DNA from: Rotaria macrura
Lineage: Eukaryota > Rotifera > Eurotatoria > Philodinida > Philodinidae
Assembly (NCBI GenBank): GCA_900239685.1
Contig: OENT01000627.1
Span: 27,371-91,370 of the forward strand
Length of the DNA stretch: 64,000 nt
Reading direction: 5' to 3'
The first letter of the stretch is position 1. Every line of letters begins with the position of its first letter. Of this stretch, positions 35,868-48,900 are shown one piece after another. Below the pieces are notes generated by a model. It was given only the letters and a program-made list of their open reading frames with translations. It was not told the DNA's origin and made no database searches. The position numbers and the translations under genes are program-made.

Positions 35868-37696
35868 ATGACTGCTGAAGGCAAGAAACATAATAAAAAT
35901 AAAAATAAAAATAAAAAACACATCATCAACATTCAACTCACCTAAATGTGACATAGTAATGAGAAGAAAATTGTATTTTATGGTCTAATAAAACCAAGAT
36001 GAATGACACCAACTATCAATCTGGAAAAGAAAAACAACAACAACATCGTGTTGAAGAAAAGAAAAGAAATAGAATTCAATCTTTGATGAATCTATATGTG
36101 TATATACATATGCATTCATATGTAATTGTATCGCCTCAATTTTTCTTTTCGTTTCATACTCATGGCAATTCAAGCGTAAATGATAGCCTTCCTAGAGAAT
36201 AACAAATTGTAATAGAAACTCTTCGCATGCGTTTTTTTTCGTGTTTTACACGATAATATATATCAATCATCAAAGACAATTATAACTCTACTGATATACC
36301 GAAGCAAAAAGAATGACAGTATACCACATGGAAAATGCTTGTAAAGGCAAAAGTTGTGTGCGTCTGGTAGGATGACATCTCAAAAACAAGCATCACAGCC
36401 ATCGATAAATGTCATTTAAATATACACGTCGTACACTGATGCACACTGCGAGAAAAGAAATATGGCTTCTTTTCTCTTCCTTTTTTTTCGATGAGTATAC
36501 TTTTATACAATGATGCAGCCAAAATACGGGTAGATATGTAGGAAAGATAAAAGGATAAATCCATCCAGAAATGATTAATTCTTTACTGATATGTAGGAAA
36601 AAATAAAAATGCATCGTTGATAATCGATATTCTCGATGACAATAAGGATTAGAACAATAAGGAAGATTTCATAGTCCGATAGATTGTACCAGTAAAATCT
36701 ATACTATTATATTGAAGTGTAAATAGTCAACGCAAAACAACAAGTTCTACCTAAATATACAACTACGTAAATTCGAATTTTTATTCGATCTAATAATCGC
36801 CCGAAGAGGAAAAAAAGCATGCAAATAACTGAGAATGTAATCGTATAGAGACGAATCATAAAATAAACTCAAACATCAAGCCTCATAACACTACAAAAAA
36901 TATATTTTTCTTCCGAAAAAAAATGATTCATTATCGATCCGTTTTATGGTTATTTTTCACACCACGAGACAACAGCTGTAAGTTTGTGTCATAAATTAAG
37001 AAAATAATTCTTCTTTGGTTCGAAAATAGATTCAATTATACTTACTATTATTAAATTATACAGTCGATCGAATAAATTGATTTACAAGATTGTCTACTTC
37101 CTGTTTTGCAGATTACTTGCTATTTTTGTTTCAAATCCACGACAATTACTATTGAAATCGTTCAACTATCTAAAAGATTATTAATATATGAATCACACAT
37201 TTGCAAATGTACCACGACATGAAAAATGTGAATCGTTTTTATCGATTAAAACTAATTGATGCACTATGAATTTGCAACAAGAGAAGTAAAAAAAGGAACA
37301 CAGATAATTTCATCAATAAATACTTGACTTGTCATACTTACACGATTCAATTCTATTAGAACAAATCGATGAAACAGATTGACTGTGATCGATATCTGTT
37401 TATTTTTTCTTCATCTACTATAAACAAAGAAACAAACAAATAAACATCGATAACATGAACAAAAAATAAGTGTTAAAGTTATAGATAACTTTGTACAGAC
37501 TAACCGTCTCGTTCAATATTTAGATGTTCTGGTTTTTCAATTTACAAAAGAAAAAAAAATAAGACAAAAGAAAAGGAAAGCAAAGAAACAATAACAAACC
37601 ACCTAAGAATACATGTACATATACGCACATACACACATACGGAGAGACAATTACACTAAAATTAATTAGTTATAAGACGAAAAAGTTCATAATATT
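35868..37696. other. Intergenic / 3' UTR of the RRM gene
   Basis: No coding segment recognised. A-rich tracts with AAACAAA motifs near 37430-37640 fit a long 3' UTR of the RRM gene that ends at 37697 on the complement. Frames at 35999-36202 and 36393-36614 look like chance. Confidence 0.4.
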
Positions 37697-39390
37697 CTAT
37701 GCTCTTTGTTGAGCACCATAATATTGAGTAACAGCTGGCGCATAGGACGCTGTCGGTGTACCTGATGCAGATCCATACGATTGCTGTTGTCGCTGTTGAT
37801 TTGGTGGTGGATAACCTGGTTGTTGTGACGGTTGCTGTTGATAAGCAAGAGCTAAATCGTGTCGCATAGTGGGTGGTTGCCCACCGGCTGTTGCATATGG
37901 ATCATTCCGATAGGTTGAATAAACATCATAATCACTAAAAGTAAAAATAAAAAAACAATGAGCAATGTGTTCTGTTATTGTAAGTAAAGCTATGAACCGT
38001 GATGTTGGAGGAGGGCCAGTTGAAACTGCATATTCTGGATCACGCTGTCTACTACTGTAGTACTTTTGATAAGGGTCATAGCCAGGATATGGATCAATAG
38101 ATGCCGGTGGCCCCGGAGGTAATCCACGACTATAATATGTATCGATAGGTGATGCACCTTGACTACGATCATACATTCTAAAAACACAAAGATATTCTTT
38201 TAACTCGACGTATTCAAAATAACTTGTCAATCGATAGAAAAATAATAATAATAATAATAATAATATCAAGCAAACAAGATAACTAAGGTCTTATTTACGA
38301 AACCATTGGCGTCCATACTCCTGATGATGTTTTATCCGTACTTTAGTAATAAAAATAATCTATTGCATTATTCTAATGGAAAGCAAAATGAGAACAAAAT
38401 TAAATCCTTCTTACCGACTTGCACCATAACCCATACTATCTCCTCGAGTATGTGGTGGTAAATCACGATAATCTCGCATTGAGTACATGGCAGTTTGTTC
38501 ACCACCAGCTCCACTCATACTTGCATATGATGGAACTCCATATAAACTATCACGTGATGCATCATATCCAGAACTATAAGCATTTTCACGTCTTTCATCA
38601 TAGAAATGTCTTGGATCCAATCGAGCATCATATGGACGAGAACGATCATAGAAAGATGATGCTGAAGCATAGCCAGCAGCCATACTACCAGGATCCATTT
38701 GAATACCATCATATGGACGAGCATCACTACGAACCCATGCTGATGCGTTATGACGCATAGGACCAATACCACTCGTCGTTGAAGCCAGATTATATCGAGA
38801 TACACCATTACCACTTGTCATCGCTGCAACACGAGCACGAGAACTAAACGAAAAGCATTACATTATGTAGCTGTTTGATTTATCAACGAAATACTTGATA
38901 TCATCATACTTTCTTAAGGCACTAGCAGGTTCTGGTTGACCAGGTCGGTGTCGTACCGTACTCGTTGATAGCTAATTAAGGAGGAAAATTGATGTCGAAA
39001 ATCTAATTTCATGTAAAAAATAATAATTGATTACTTCAACACGTAATCGTTTTCCATGAAATTCTTTATTATTTAATGCACTAGCTGCTTTTTCAGCTTC
39101 CTCAATTGAACCATAATGCTAATGAATGAATAACGAAAATCTTTAAAAGAATTCTTTATCTTTATCTTTTACCACGAAACCATAATCTTTAATCACAGAT
39201 GCTTCAAGTACATCGCCATAGGATCCAAACAACTCAGACAATTCAGCTAAACAGAAGAATTGCTTGTGTAAAAAAAAAGGTGACACACAAAACAAACAAT
39301 CGAACAAAGCAATCATTTACAAGGTTGTGTTGCTGGATCAAGATTTCCGATAAATAGTTTTGTTTTTACAACTTTAACTGGTCCACTCAT
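37697..39390 (-). CDS. Single-RRM RNA-binding protein, RBM4/Lark/RBM14-like
   Basis: Seven exons on the complement, 39321-39390, 39173-39246, 39035-39118, 38910-38971, 38415-38843, 37998-38177, 37697-37934; 378 residues. One RRM at about residues 11-80: RNP2 is LFIGNL, RNP1 is KDYGFVHY, and the end KEFHGKRLRVELSTS is close to the RBM4/RBM14 class, which has two RRMs in vertebrates. The rest is low-complexity and rich in Ser, Tyr, Gly, Arg and Asp, turning Pro/Gln/Tyr-rich towards the end (PPGPP, repeated Q and YG), a prion-like tail typical of splicing and granule proteins. A nuclear role in splicing or translation is likely but inferred. The 63 bp intron 37935-37997 keeps the frame and has no stop, so its retention would add 21 residues. 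An acceptor-like TCTAG lies 15 bases before the ATG. Confidence 0.87.
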
Positions 39391-42053
39391 TGTTATTGAT
39401 CGTATCTAGAATTATGCATAAATTAAAAAAAAGCAAACGAAACGAAAGTATTAATGAAATTGTAATCTTACTATAACAAGAGAACTCAATTTACAGAAGA
39501 TAAAACAAAGACAAACGCAACCAAGCACCTTGATCTTTTCGTGGTTCTTTTTTCGACATATGAAACGATTAACGTACACACACAGATAGTAAACATGTCA
39601 CTGTTCGTTGCTCAAACACTTGACAAACAGTGGAACGCATCTGTCAAAGAGCACAATACGAACAAAAAACAAACCGAAACAGAAAACTGGAAAAGAAACG
39701 CATAAATAAGCGAAGAACAAAAAAGGAAGAATATGAAGATTAGTTGTTGTTGTTGTTGTTGTAGTTTTTTTCGTACAATATGTGTTCACGATTAAGAGAC
39801 AATTAAAAAAAGAAGAAAAAAAAAACAGAACAAGAATAGAAAATACTACAGACACACATTTGAGTGTGCTGTCATAAGAGAAGATAAATGGAAATTTTTT
39901 TTTCAGGCGGATGATTTCGGTGCACGATACTTCGTCACATTGTGTTCGTCATCGTTCGGGCAGAGATCGCATACGAATTTCAATGATAGATCAAAGACAA
40001 CAAGAAGAAACGAAAAGACGTGCGCATTTGGAACGAAACGCAAAAGCGAAGAATGTGCAGACTAGAAGATAATGATAAAAAAAATGCATTCGATTTATTA
40101 ATATTCTAACATATTGATAAATAAATAAAAGAATCAAAATCTGTCGGTTCATTTATTTTTCTCTTCGTTTCGCTTGCTTTGTAGGAATGCACGTGTGCAT
40201 GCGAACGATCGAATTTAAGTGATTTACAATGAACATACTGAAAATCAGTATTCATATTACTAATCTTTGGCGCGAAAGTCTTGTCACAAAAGAATTCGTA
40301 CAAAATTTCCTTCTAAATTTAGACTGAACTGATGTCATTTTTTTACATTTATAATTAAAATCAATCGTAGTCGAAACGCAGAGTAGTTCATTTTAATGAT
40401 CCTGTTTTGTGGAGCCAATTCATTCCTGTAGAACATGCCATTTAATTTTCTCTAGTTCTCTCCATTGACAGATCAAATCAATAAATAACTACAAAAACAT
40501 CATCTCCAAAGAAAATTAAGCACGAACCAAAAATGTAAAGGTCAGTGTGATGTCTGTCGAAAGATCACTGAGCATCTATCAATGTACATTTCATTTGTAT
40601 TCGACAACCATACTGTTTTAGATTAATAATTCTGTATGCCTGAGCTGTTGATTATTGAACATTTCCCAATAAACTTATGCAAATGACTGTTACTCAATCC
40701 TTCAATTTCAAGATCAAGGCAAACAATATTTTCATCGATGATTTCTTCTGAGGAACATTCTCATCTCTTTAGTACTATAATTCAATTGTTTTTTTCCACG
40801 ATGATACTTGGAGCTATATAGATGTGTTATTATAGTATAGATAACTGCAGGTATTGTTTATTTTTTTGATGACATGAAAAGATTAAATAGCTAATGATAA
40901 AAACATTTTTCAGAATTATGTATGGTTACATAAATAGTGCATATTTGCTTATCAAGTAGAGAAATGTCTTTGAAATTCTTCACATCATTCATTAATTCGT
41001 TTCGAAATGATTATCGATAAGTACTTTATGTGAATCAAATGATTGGTAAATGTTCTGCTTTTGATGATCAATTCAAGTTAAAACTGTCATGCTCTAAAAT
41101 TTCTGTAACAAGAAAGTCTTTATTTCATGGATCAGTTTCTACAGATGAGAAAACAATCGTTTGATTAATTATTTTAAAATGTAGATGATATGTACAAGTA
41201 ATTAATGAAATTAGAAATATGTCAGTGTGATATTTAAAAAAAAAGGCACAGATAAGGCAGGTATCAAACTCGAGTAAAATATTGTATAATTTCAATTTAT
41301 TACTATACACATTTTGAAATCACCTTGGAATCAAACACTATAGGGGCGTTTTTTTAATAGGAAGAAATACTCAAAGATGAAATATTGTTTATCGTAGTGT
41401 ATCGTCTCGCAGATTACATTCTATAGTTACAATTCTTGGTAAAACTTATCGATAGTACAGTTTTTCGACGATGAACAAATATTTTACACGAAGACTTTCG
41501 CACTATAGATAAGAAACTGTTCATTCTCGATATCGAAACGAGTTCTAGTATTGAACAGAAAATTGATATAATACGAGATGATTTCATCTACTATGTTCAC
41601 GGTTCTTCTATATATATATTACAGGACAGTTATGTAGAATTACAATCGTAAACCATCGATTATCCTAAATTCTTAATCATTATTCATCTAAACTACATCA
41701 GGGTTATCAACGTGGTAGAACTCGACAATTTACAAGATAGATTATTATACATCAGAACACTCTTACATGTGATAAGAGTCAATTCATCCGCTTTATCCTA
41801 ATGATATTAAGACTAAATCAATCGATAGTAAGCAAACATGTTTTGATACTGATCATCATAATACAATTAAAAATAATCTCGAGTTTCAATATAATATATA
41901 TGACTCTACTTCGCAATCGAAATTCAACGCAGCGTATACACACATCGATCGGCAGAGAATATTTGTATGCGTTATTTTTTTCTTTTGTTCAAGCGAAATA
42001 TCGAAGAAAAATCATACTAAAGTTATACATACTTGTTTTTATTTTATTGTAAT
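39391..42053. other. 2.7 kb intergenic
   Basis: No exon-like segment found. The first 600 bp are purine-rich on the + strand with a short GTT repeat near 39741 and may hold the promoter of the RRM gene. The rest is featureless AT-rich sequence. Confidence 0.4.
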
Positions 42054-43949
42054 TCAATCATCTCGACGAACTTTTCTTTGTTTTAATGCTCTCGACGATG
42101 ATGATGATGATGACGATATCGATGTCGATAATGTATCATCAGATTGACTTTCTTCGATTTGTTCAATTTTTTCTTCTTCATTTTCTTCAATTTCTTCAGG
42201 CGCAAAACTCGATAGTTGTGAACGTACGACTTCACTATCCGGTTCTATTTTTCCTGACCACAAATCTTCTATTCTAAATGCTTCATAAACACATCGACGT
42301 GGAAACCAACCACGTGGCCGACGACGACGATACGTTTTGGAAGCATCAGTTCTATCTTCTTCGGTGATAGTAATGCACTCGCCATATAGCCAATATTTTT
42401 CCCAACGTGTAACAAGAACAGAATCACCTTTCTCAACTGGCATACGTGTTTCATCCGAACAGGGTATGCATATACAAGTGCGAAAACCGTAACGCAGTGT
42501 TATAAATGAACCTTTATATGATTGAACAACTTCATAGCGAACTGTACGTTGACGTTTCTCTCGTTTTTGCTGAAGTTGTTCACATGTTAATGCATATTCA
42601 TCTGAACCCTCACGTACAGGCCATGTCAAACCATCACCAATCACATTGTACGATTCTTTATAATTGAATACTTGACGACAATTTTCTTTACAACCAAGAT
42701 CATATGGATAAATGAATGGCTTTTTACGACGATAATTACGATCACGTGCTTTACGTAATATCCAACTTTCAATACCCGTTTCATTTCGCATAATACTTCG
42801 TAATTGAACAATTAATAAAAACCCTACCTACAAAAACAGACAAAATTTAAAGTAGAAAAGAAAAACGATATATTGATATATGTATATATATATATATGAA
42901 TCACAACTTACAGCAAATATCACACCAAGTGCAAGGCCAATCGAAAGTATGCATGATATTAAGCCAACAAACGAAAAATAAATTATTGGAACATTTCTTA
43001 TGCGAGCATAAATATAATATTGAACAAAAAGTGCTCGATAAATGCAAGGGCAAAGCATTAATAATGCGTGCGTACAACCAAATATAGCATAAAACATAAA
43101 CCAACAGAAATTGGCATGATTGAAATGACCAGTACATGTATTAATCCATGGACACTAAAACATAATAGATAATTTTCAAATCAAACATCTAGTTGATATA
43201 TATTCCATCGTTTTATTCAGCAATAAATCCTAACGAATCGATGAAATGTATTTCAAGTGAAGATCTGAATGAAAATGCCTTTTCCTTCAATCAACTAGAC
43301 CGATCATCATCTGTATTATGATTCTATTTGTTGCGATATATTAGAAATTTCATCGAATTTTTTTCTTCTTTATTATCAACTCACATGATGGTCCAGTTTC
43401 ATAACACAGTAGCCGCATTTTTTACAATGATGTGCTCGAGGAGCTTTGTAACCTTGACAGACATCACCTGCATTTATATAGATTTATACATAATAATTGT
43501 TAGATATGATTTTTTCAATAGAAATGAAGCCTTACAATATTGCAAATATTTTTCATGTTCTTTTTTTGCTGGTCTCCATCCTTTTGGTACAAAGCCTGTT
43601 AGAAGGACAAAGATTCTGGTAAAGTTTTTTTTTCATCTATGTCAATATTGTTAATACGTACCAGGACCAACGAAAACAGCTCGAAAATAATTGTAGAAAA
43701 TCACAACAGGCCATAGCCAAAATATAAGAAAATTAATCACACTTAATATATCATTACTATCTGGCGGAAACCATTGAGTAAGACAATGGAAAGCACTGAG
43801 AGTTCTGCATAGAAAAAAAGATATTGCATTTCCATTTCACAGGAAAAAAAAAGAAATCCTTCATACATCCATATTATTAACGAGATGGCACCAATTGGAC
43901 CATAATGTGCCAGTTGACTTAGTTTTCCAGAGCTCGTGCCAAAGCACAT
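42054..43949 (-). CDS. ZDHHC6: DHHC palmitoyltransferase, ZDHHC6-like
   Basis: Six exons on the complement, 43867-43949, 43662-43804, 43536-43595, 43385-43467, 42912-43154 and 42054-42827, phases matched; 461 residues (human 413). The order is that of ZDHHC6: [11 protein letters not shown] near the N-terminus, two membrane spans, VGPGFVPKGW, the Cys-rich domain [19 protein letters not shown] then MKLDHHCPWIN with the DHHC catalytic motif (the DHH|C codons lie on two exons), two more spans, and [12 protein letters not shown] matching the family's RNKTSIESWI. The C-terminal half has FPYDLG-like (YPYDLG), [10 protein letters not shown] and an SH3-like region ending GWFPRRCV, which among animal DHHC enzymes marks ZDHHC6, an ER enzyme. 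An acidic/Ser-rich tail is extra. The ATG directly follows an acceptor-like TTTAAG. LRRC14-like starts 230 bp away in the other direction. Confidence 0.93.
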
Positions 43950-44179
43950 CTTAAATAAAATAAGAAATCGAGATTTTATTTCGATTGTTGATTCGATGTA
44001 ATTAAAAAAAAAGAACTACGTTGCTACTGCAAATAAGACTTTTTTCTTTCTGTAGCCATTACATGTCGTCTTTGTCCTCTCGCCATTCTGATTGGGCGAA
44101 TGAAAAAAGGGCTCCATTGTTGTTTTTTCCTTGAAGTCGATATCTTTTTATTCACATTTTTTTCTGTATTTCAAAGTCA
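43950..44179. promoter_or_regulatory. Divergent upstream region ZDHHC6 / LRRC14-like
   Basis: 230 bp between two divergent start codons. It includes a relatively GC-rich patch (CTCGCCATTCTGATTGGGCG at 44079-44098) with ATTGG, the CCAAT box in inverted orientation. A bidirectional promoter is inferred. Confidence 0.45.
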
Positions 44180-45972
44180 ATGTCTCAAGAAGAAGCTAAT
44201 TCTCTATCGTCCGATTTTTCTTATTTATTTTTTCGTAACGGTGCTAGTTTTCGTATAAATTATAATGAAAATGATGAGAAACCTGTAAATCAACCACGTA
44301 TATCAAGTCTTACTGAATTATGTTGCTCGATAATTGTATGTCATGAATCTTTAATTGAACAGGCATGTAACACTATACCAAAAGAATTATTCCATCAATT
44401 ATTTCGTGCAGCATTACATTGTACACAAGATGATACATGTATTAATATTCTCATATCCCGTTGGCCATATCGTGTATTTCGTTTAGAAAATTTTGTTGAT
44501 GAAAAATTAACATCGTTAAAAATGTTACTCTGTGAAAAAACAGCATTACAAAGAACTAAACAAGCTATTAAATATTCAGTCATTATAATTCCTCGATTCA
44601 TCGATACAATAAGACAACAACAGCAACAAACAGTACAAAAAAAGCTATCGAACTTACGAATACTTGACGTAACCAATTTTCCTGTTGTCGAATTAATTAT
44701 TCGGTATATTTCTACGCATTGTCGTTTAGCAGAAAAAGAATCAAGACGTAATCAATTAATTGATATTTATAATCAACAGCATCATCAACAATTGTCAGAT
44801 TCTAAAATTAACGATGAGAATCAGAACGACTATTTAGGTAGAAACGTATTTGGAATAAATGAAACGCATTGTTTTTTTTCTTACGCTTTCTTCTTCTAGG
44901 TCATCATTCAATGATGTCAAATGATCGTAATGATGATCTTATTAAGTCATGTTCATATCCCGATGATACAATTATAATTCGTTTTGATTGTATCATTCAA
45001 GATTATCGTACTTATGTTGAACTATTATCAGCACTTCGTTCAACAACACCAAATATTCAACTACAAATATGTACAATTGATATGCGTTGTATTGGCTTAG
45101 CACTTGTTAGTAGTTTCCTTGATCATGTTGATAAACGAGTAAGATTCTTTTATTTCTCTCTTTTTAATGAAAAAATAATTGTTTCAAATATTTTCTATAA
45201 TAATATATCAATTTAGTTCGTTCATACACTTCGTATTCCTTACAATGTATTAACAAGACAAAATTTAAAGTATTTTCTACCGCGTCTACCAAGTCTAACC
45301 CAATTACATACATTAGATTTATCATGTAATTTTATCGATTTTCGACTTAATCAAGAAGATCTAGATCAATTCTGTAATGTTTTATCTCAACTCAAACATT
45401 TAAAACATCTATCATTAAGTGGATCTCCAATAACGAATCGTCTTGAGTTCATACTTAATGCAATTGATCATTCGTTAGATGTATTAAATTTAGATTTTTG
45501 TTCATTATATGAAAATGATTTAATTAGTTTAAGTCAAATGAGTGTGCGACATCAGTTTTTGCACTTAGATTTGGGTACAAATCGTTTGAATCGATTCATG
45601 CGTCAATTATTAATCGTTTTAATTAGACAAACACGTCTTGTCGTGTTAGATCTTGACTATAATCGTTTTTCATCAAATGATTATCTTGAATTAATTGCTT
45701 GTTGTCAACGATTGACATCATTGAAAAGTTTAAGTTTACGTGGCCCCAATTCGTTAACAACACAATTGGCGGCAGCGACATTCATAGGTGAACATTACAA
45801 ATGTTTACGTTCTTGGAAAATTGCATCACCTATTGAATATTCTTTAAATCGTTTTGTTGGTAATGATGAACAGAATTATTTAATACAAGCTATTATGCCA
45901 TACGATATGTTTATCAATGAAATGAATAAACGTGCTAAATGTCTCGTTTCAATATCTGAACTCAGTGTTTAA
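44180..45972 (+). CDS. LRRC14/PRAME-family leucine-rich repeat protein
   Basis: Three exons, 44180-44837, 44900-45138 and 45217-45972, phases matched; 550 residues. The N-terminal part has the pattern of the PRAME/LRRC14 family: IPKELFHQLFRAAL, then a short spacer and SRWPYRVFRLENF (family: P.EL...LF.AA and WPF..L...L). The second half has leucine-rich repeats: LHTLDLSCNFIDF, LKHLSLSGSPI, LDVLNLDFCSL, FLHLDLGTNRL, LVVLDLDYNRF, LKSLSLRG. Vertebrate relatives act as substrate receptors of CUL2 ligases or, for LRRC14, as a brake on NF-kappa-B signalling; whether this applies here is unknown. A poly(A) hexamer overlaps the stop (45972-45977). The gene converges on the next one with only 16 bp between the two stop codons. 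Confidence 0.8.
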
Positions 45973-45988
45973 ATAAAAAAAAAGATTT

Positions 45989-48900
45989 TTATTTTATTCT
46001 TTTTTCTATTTTCATTTGTTTTTTCTTTAAAAAATTAGATGATGTTGACATACGTTGTAGAATTTGTTTCCAATGTCCAAGTATTTGAACTTTTTTTTTT
46101 TTATTGTATTCTGACATTTGTTCACTGATAAATGTTAAATTTGTATTGATTAGTTTTAAAGCAAGATCATGAATAGAATGAAAATACGTTATATGTGGCC
46201 GTTGATAAAAATCAGCGAATTCAAGCCAGTATCGTATTGAAGAATAGTTATACTCGTTATTAGGATCTGGTACACGGGAATTTAAATCATAACTTGGTAT
46301 AGTTGAAGAGTTTTTACCAACGCCAGTTAAAGCTTTATCCCATGTTCGATCGAATACAATACTATATTTTAAATGCCATTCAGTTAACAGATCAATAGAC
46401 GGAAAAAATAGAGGAATATTCATTGAGTATTGTTCGAATAGACTCATTGTCGATACTTGATATGGTAAATGGATAATAGCTGGATGAGTAGACAATATTG
46501 AGTAATGATAGAATCTATATAATTGACGTAAAGGTTTAACAACTATTCATGAATTGAATGTTTTTATCGAACGTTTTAATTCATCAAGAAATTGTTGATT
46601 AAAAGAAATAAATTTATGCGATGGAACAAAAATATATTGGGGACGTATTTTCAATGGTCGATACACAGCATTGGTATAAGTACATATCGATGATAAAACA
46701 ATAGTATTAATACCAGTGAAATATCGTATATATTCAGCATCGTAAAGATTATTCGCAGCAACGATATTTCTATTGAAAACAAAAAACAAAATCCAATGTT
46801 TGACTTGAACGCAGGCAAATGTTTTCTATGGATATCTAATATTAATAAAATGTTCATATTGAAAGTATTCCATTGCGAGAGTCAAGTACATGATTCCAGT
46901 ACAAATTTATGATACGTATTGCATTACATACAACAGTAATGTAGAGTGAATCGATAAAATTTATGATATTATTATATGTTTCGATATAGATAAAACAACA
47001 TAGGTTTTAGTAGACAAGTTGCTTTGAATCGAAGTTTATCTATGTTTCAATTTTAATTTTTTTCACCATTGAAGTCACTATTGTCCCAGGAAACACTGCG
47101 AGATGGTCAGTAGTTTCAATTCTACAAAGGTTTTCCGTCCATTGTTTTATTTCTTTGGTTACTTTTATTCTCAGAATACGACAACGAACATTCTATATCA
47201 AATACTTACTATTGCTACATTTCAATGCAAACCTAAGTCCTGGAAGCATAAATTTTACACTTTTAAACAATGTTGTCATCATCAATATTGATAATATCAA
47301 TTGGACTAAACTATATTTTCTTTTCTGTTCACAAACATTTCATAAATTCTCTCTTTCAATAATACGTACTAACTTACAAGGAAACAAACAAGATTTTAGA
47401 AAAATGTGCGGAATAATCTTCTAAGTTAAATGACTTAAATATTCTGTATATTTTGGTTTTTGTCTACATACATTGGTTTCTATTCTTTCAAGTCAAATTT
47501 CATTGCATATGATTACATAGAATTTTTATCATTTTTCGATGATGTTATCGAACAAATAATTACACAGACGACATACAATTAGTACTTAACTAAATTGTAC
47601 GAAAAGTTATGGTCATTCGATATTGATTTATCATTTGTAGTAAGCAAACGTGCCTTCAACAAGAAAAATATATATTGTAATTGGTTCTAAACGAGGTTCT
47701 CAGTAATTCAAGAAAAAAGCTGTAAATAAAACAAATCTATTTATTTCTTTGTTTTGTTTTGATAGCATACCGAGGATTAGACGCTATAATACGTAAATTT
47801 TGATTCCATTGATTCCAATCATTAGCTGAATATCGTCCAAGTTCATAACGTGTTGACGCAATAATGATAATTGTACGATTGAATGGCATAAATAATTCAC
47901 ACATGGATGCTGGATGAAAACAAACGAATGCGTCAACGCGATTCATCAATGGATGATTTTTGTAATATTCATAAAATTCTTTACGAACTTTTCTACTTGG
48001 ATTCATGCCATTTTTCGATGTTAAGATATGAAGATTTCTCGCACAAGTTTTTGTTGAATTACATGAACCGGATAGACTTTGATCAATAAAGCGAACACCA
48101 AGTGGTGTTAATAAATGTTTAAGATCACGTATTGGACTATTTTAAAAGAAAACAAAAGATGCTCTAAAAGGAGTCATCTATGAAAGACATAGGATAACGA
48201 TTTAAGAAAAATCATGAGACAAAACTTTTATTCAATACTAAGTAACTGCATCCTCTTGACGAAAATATGCACGAAACATAATCAGAAACGTTCATTCAAT
48301 AAGTTAATTTTCTCGAAAATTGAGTGCGTTACTTAATGGATTTGGCATTAGATCGACCTTATTTTCAAAGTTTTTTAATTTCAATTCCTAACTGACTTTG
48401 ATTAACATGATATCTAGATTGATAAATTCTTATATATTCCTAGTCAAGTTCCGAAAATTGTAATTTTTTCTCAAGAACATTTTTAATTATACATTGGAGA
48501 AATCAATACAAAAGCTCCATAAATACTTTTGCTACTTGAATCTATTATAAGAAAGAAGAGTTCACTTGATTTAGTCTATGTATATATATATTTATACTAC
48601 GAAATAGTGACGTAAAGATGATGTTGATAGGTTGAATATGAAAAGTAAATGAAACCATTAAAAAAAAGATTTCTTTGTTTTCTAAATACCTCCCATTCGA
48701 ATGACCAGAAGATAAAATAGCAGCGAAAATAAATTTAAACTCGGATAGGCAACAGTTAAAGACATGCAAAACCTTGCAATTTGATGCACGAATTTTTTCG
48801 TTTAATCTAGATTTGAATTCAGTGCGAACTCAGCTTTAGTTTTGATCTTGGATTTACTATATCTGATAGTGTTAGTGTTCAGAATTGATTTCAAAGTTAT

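Noticed and set aside
38419-38814. Long His- or Met-rich frames over the RRM gene
   Set aside because: Shadows of the Tyr/Ser/Gly-rich exon 38415-38843, produced by its biased codon use.
43328-43654. 108-codon frame (+)
   Set aside because: Antisense to ZDHHC6 exons 3 and 4, which carry the Cys-rich DHHC domain.
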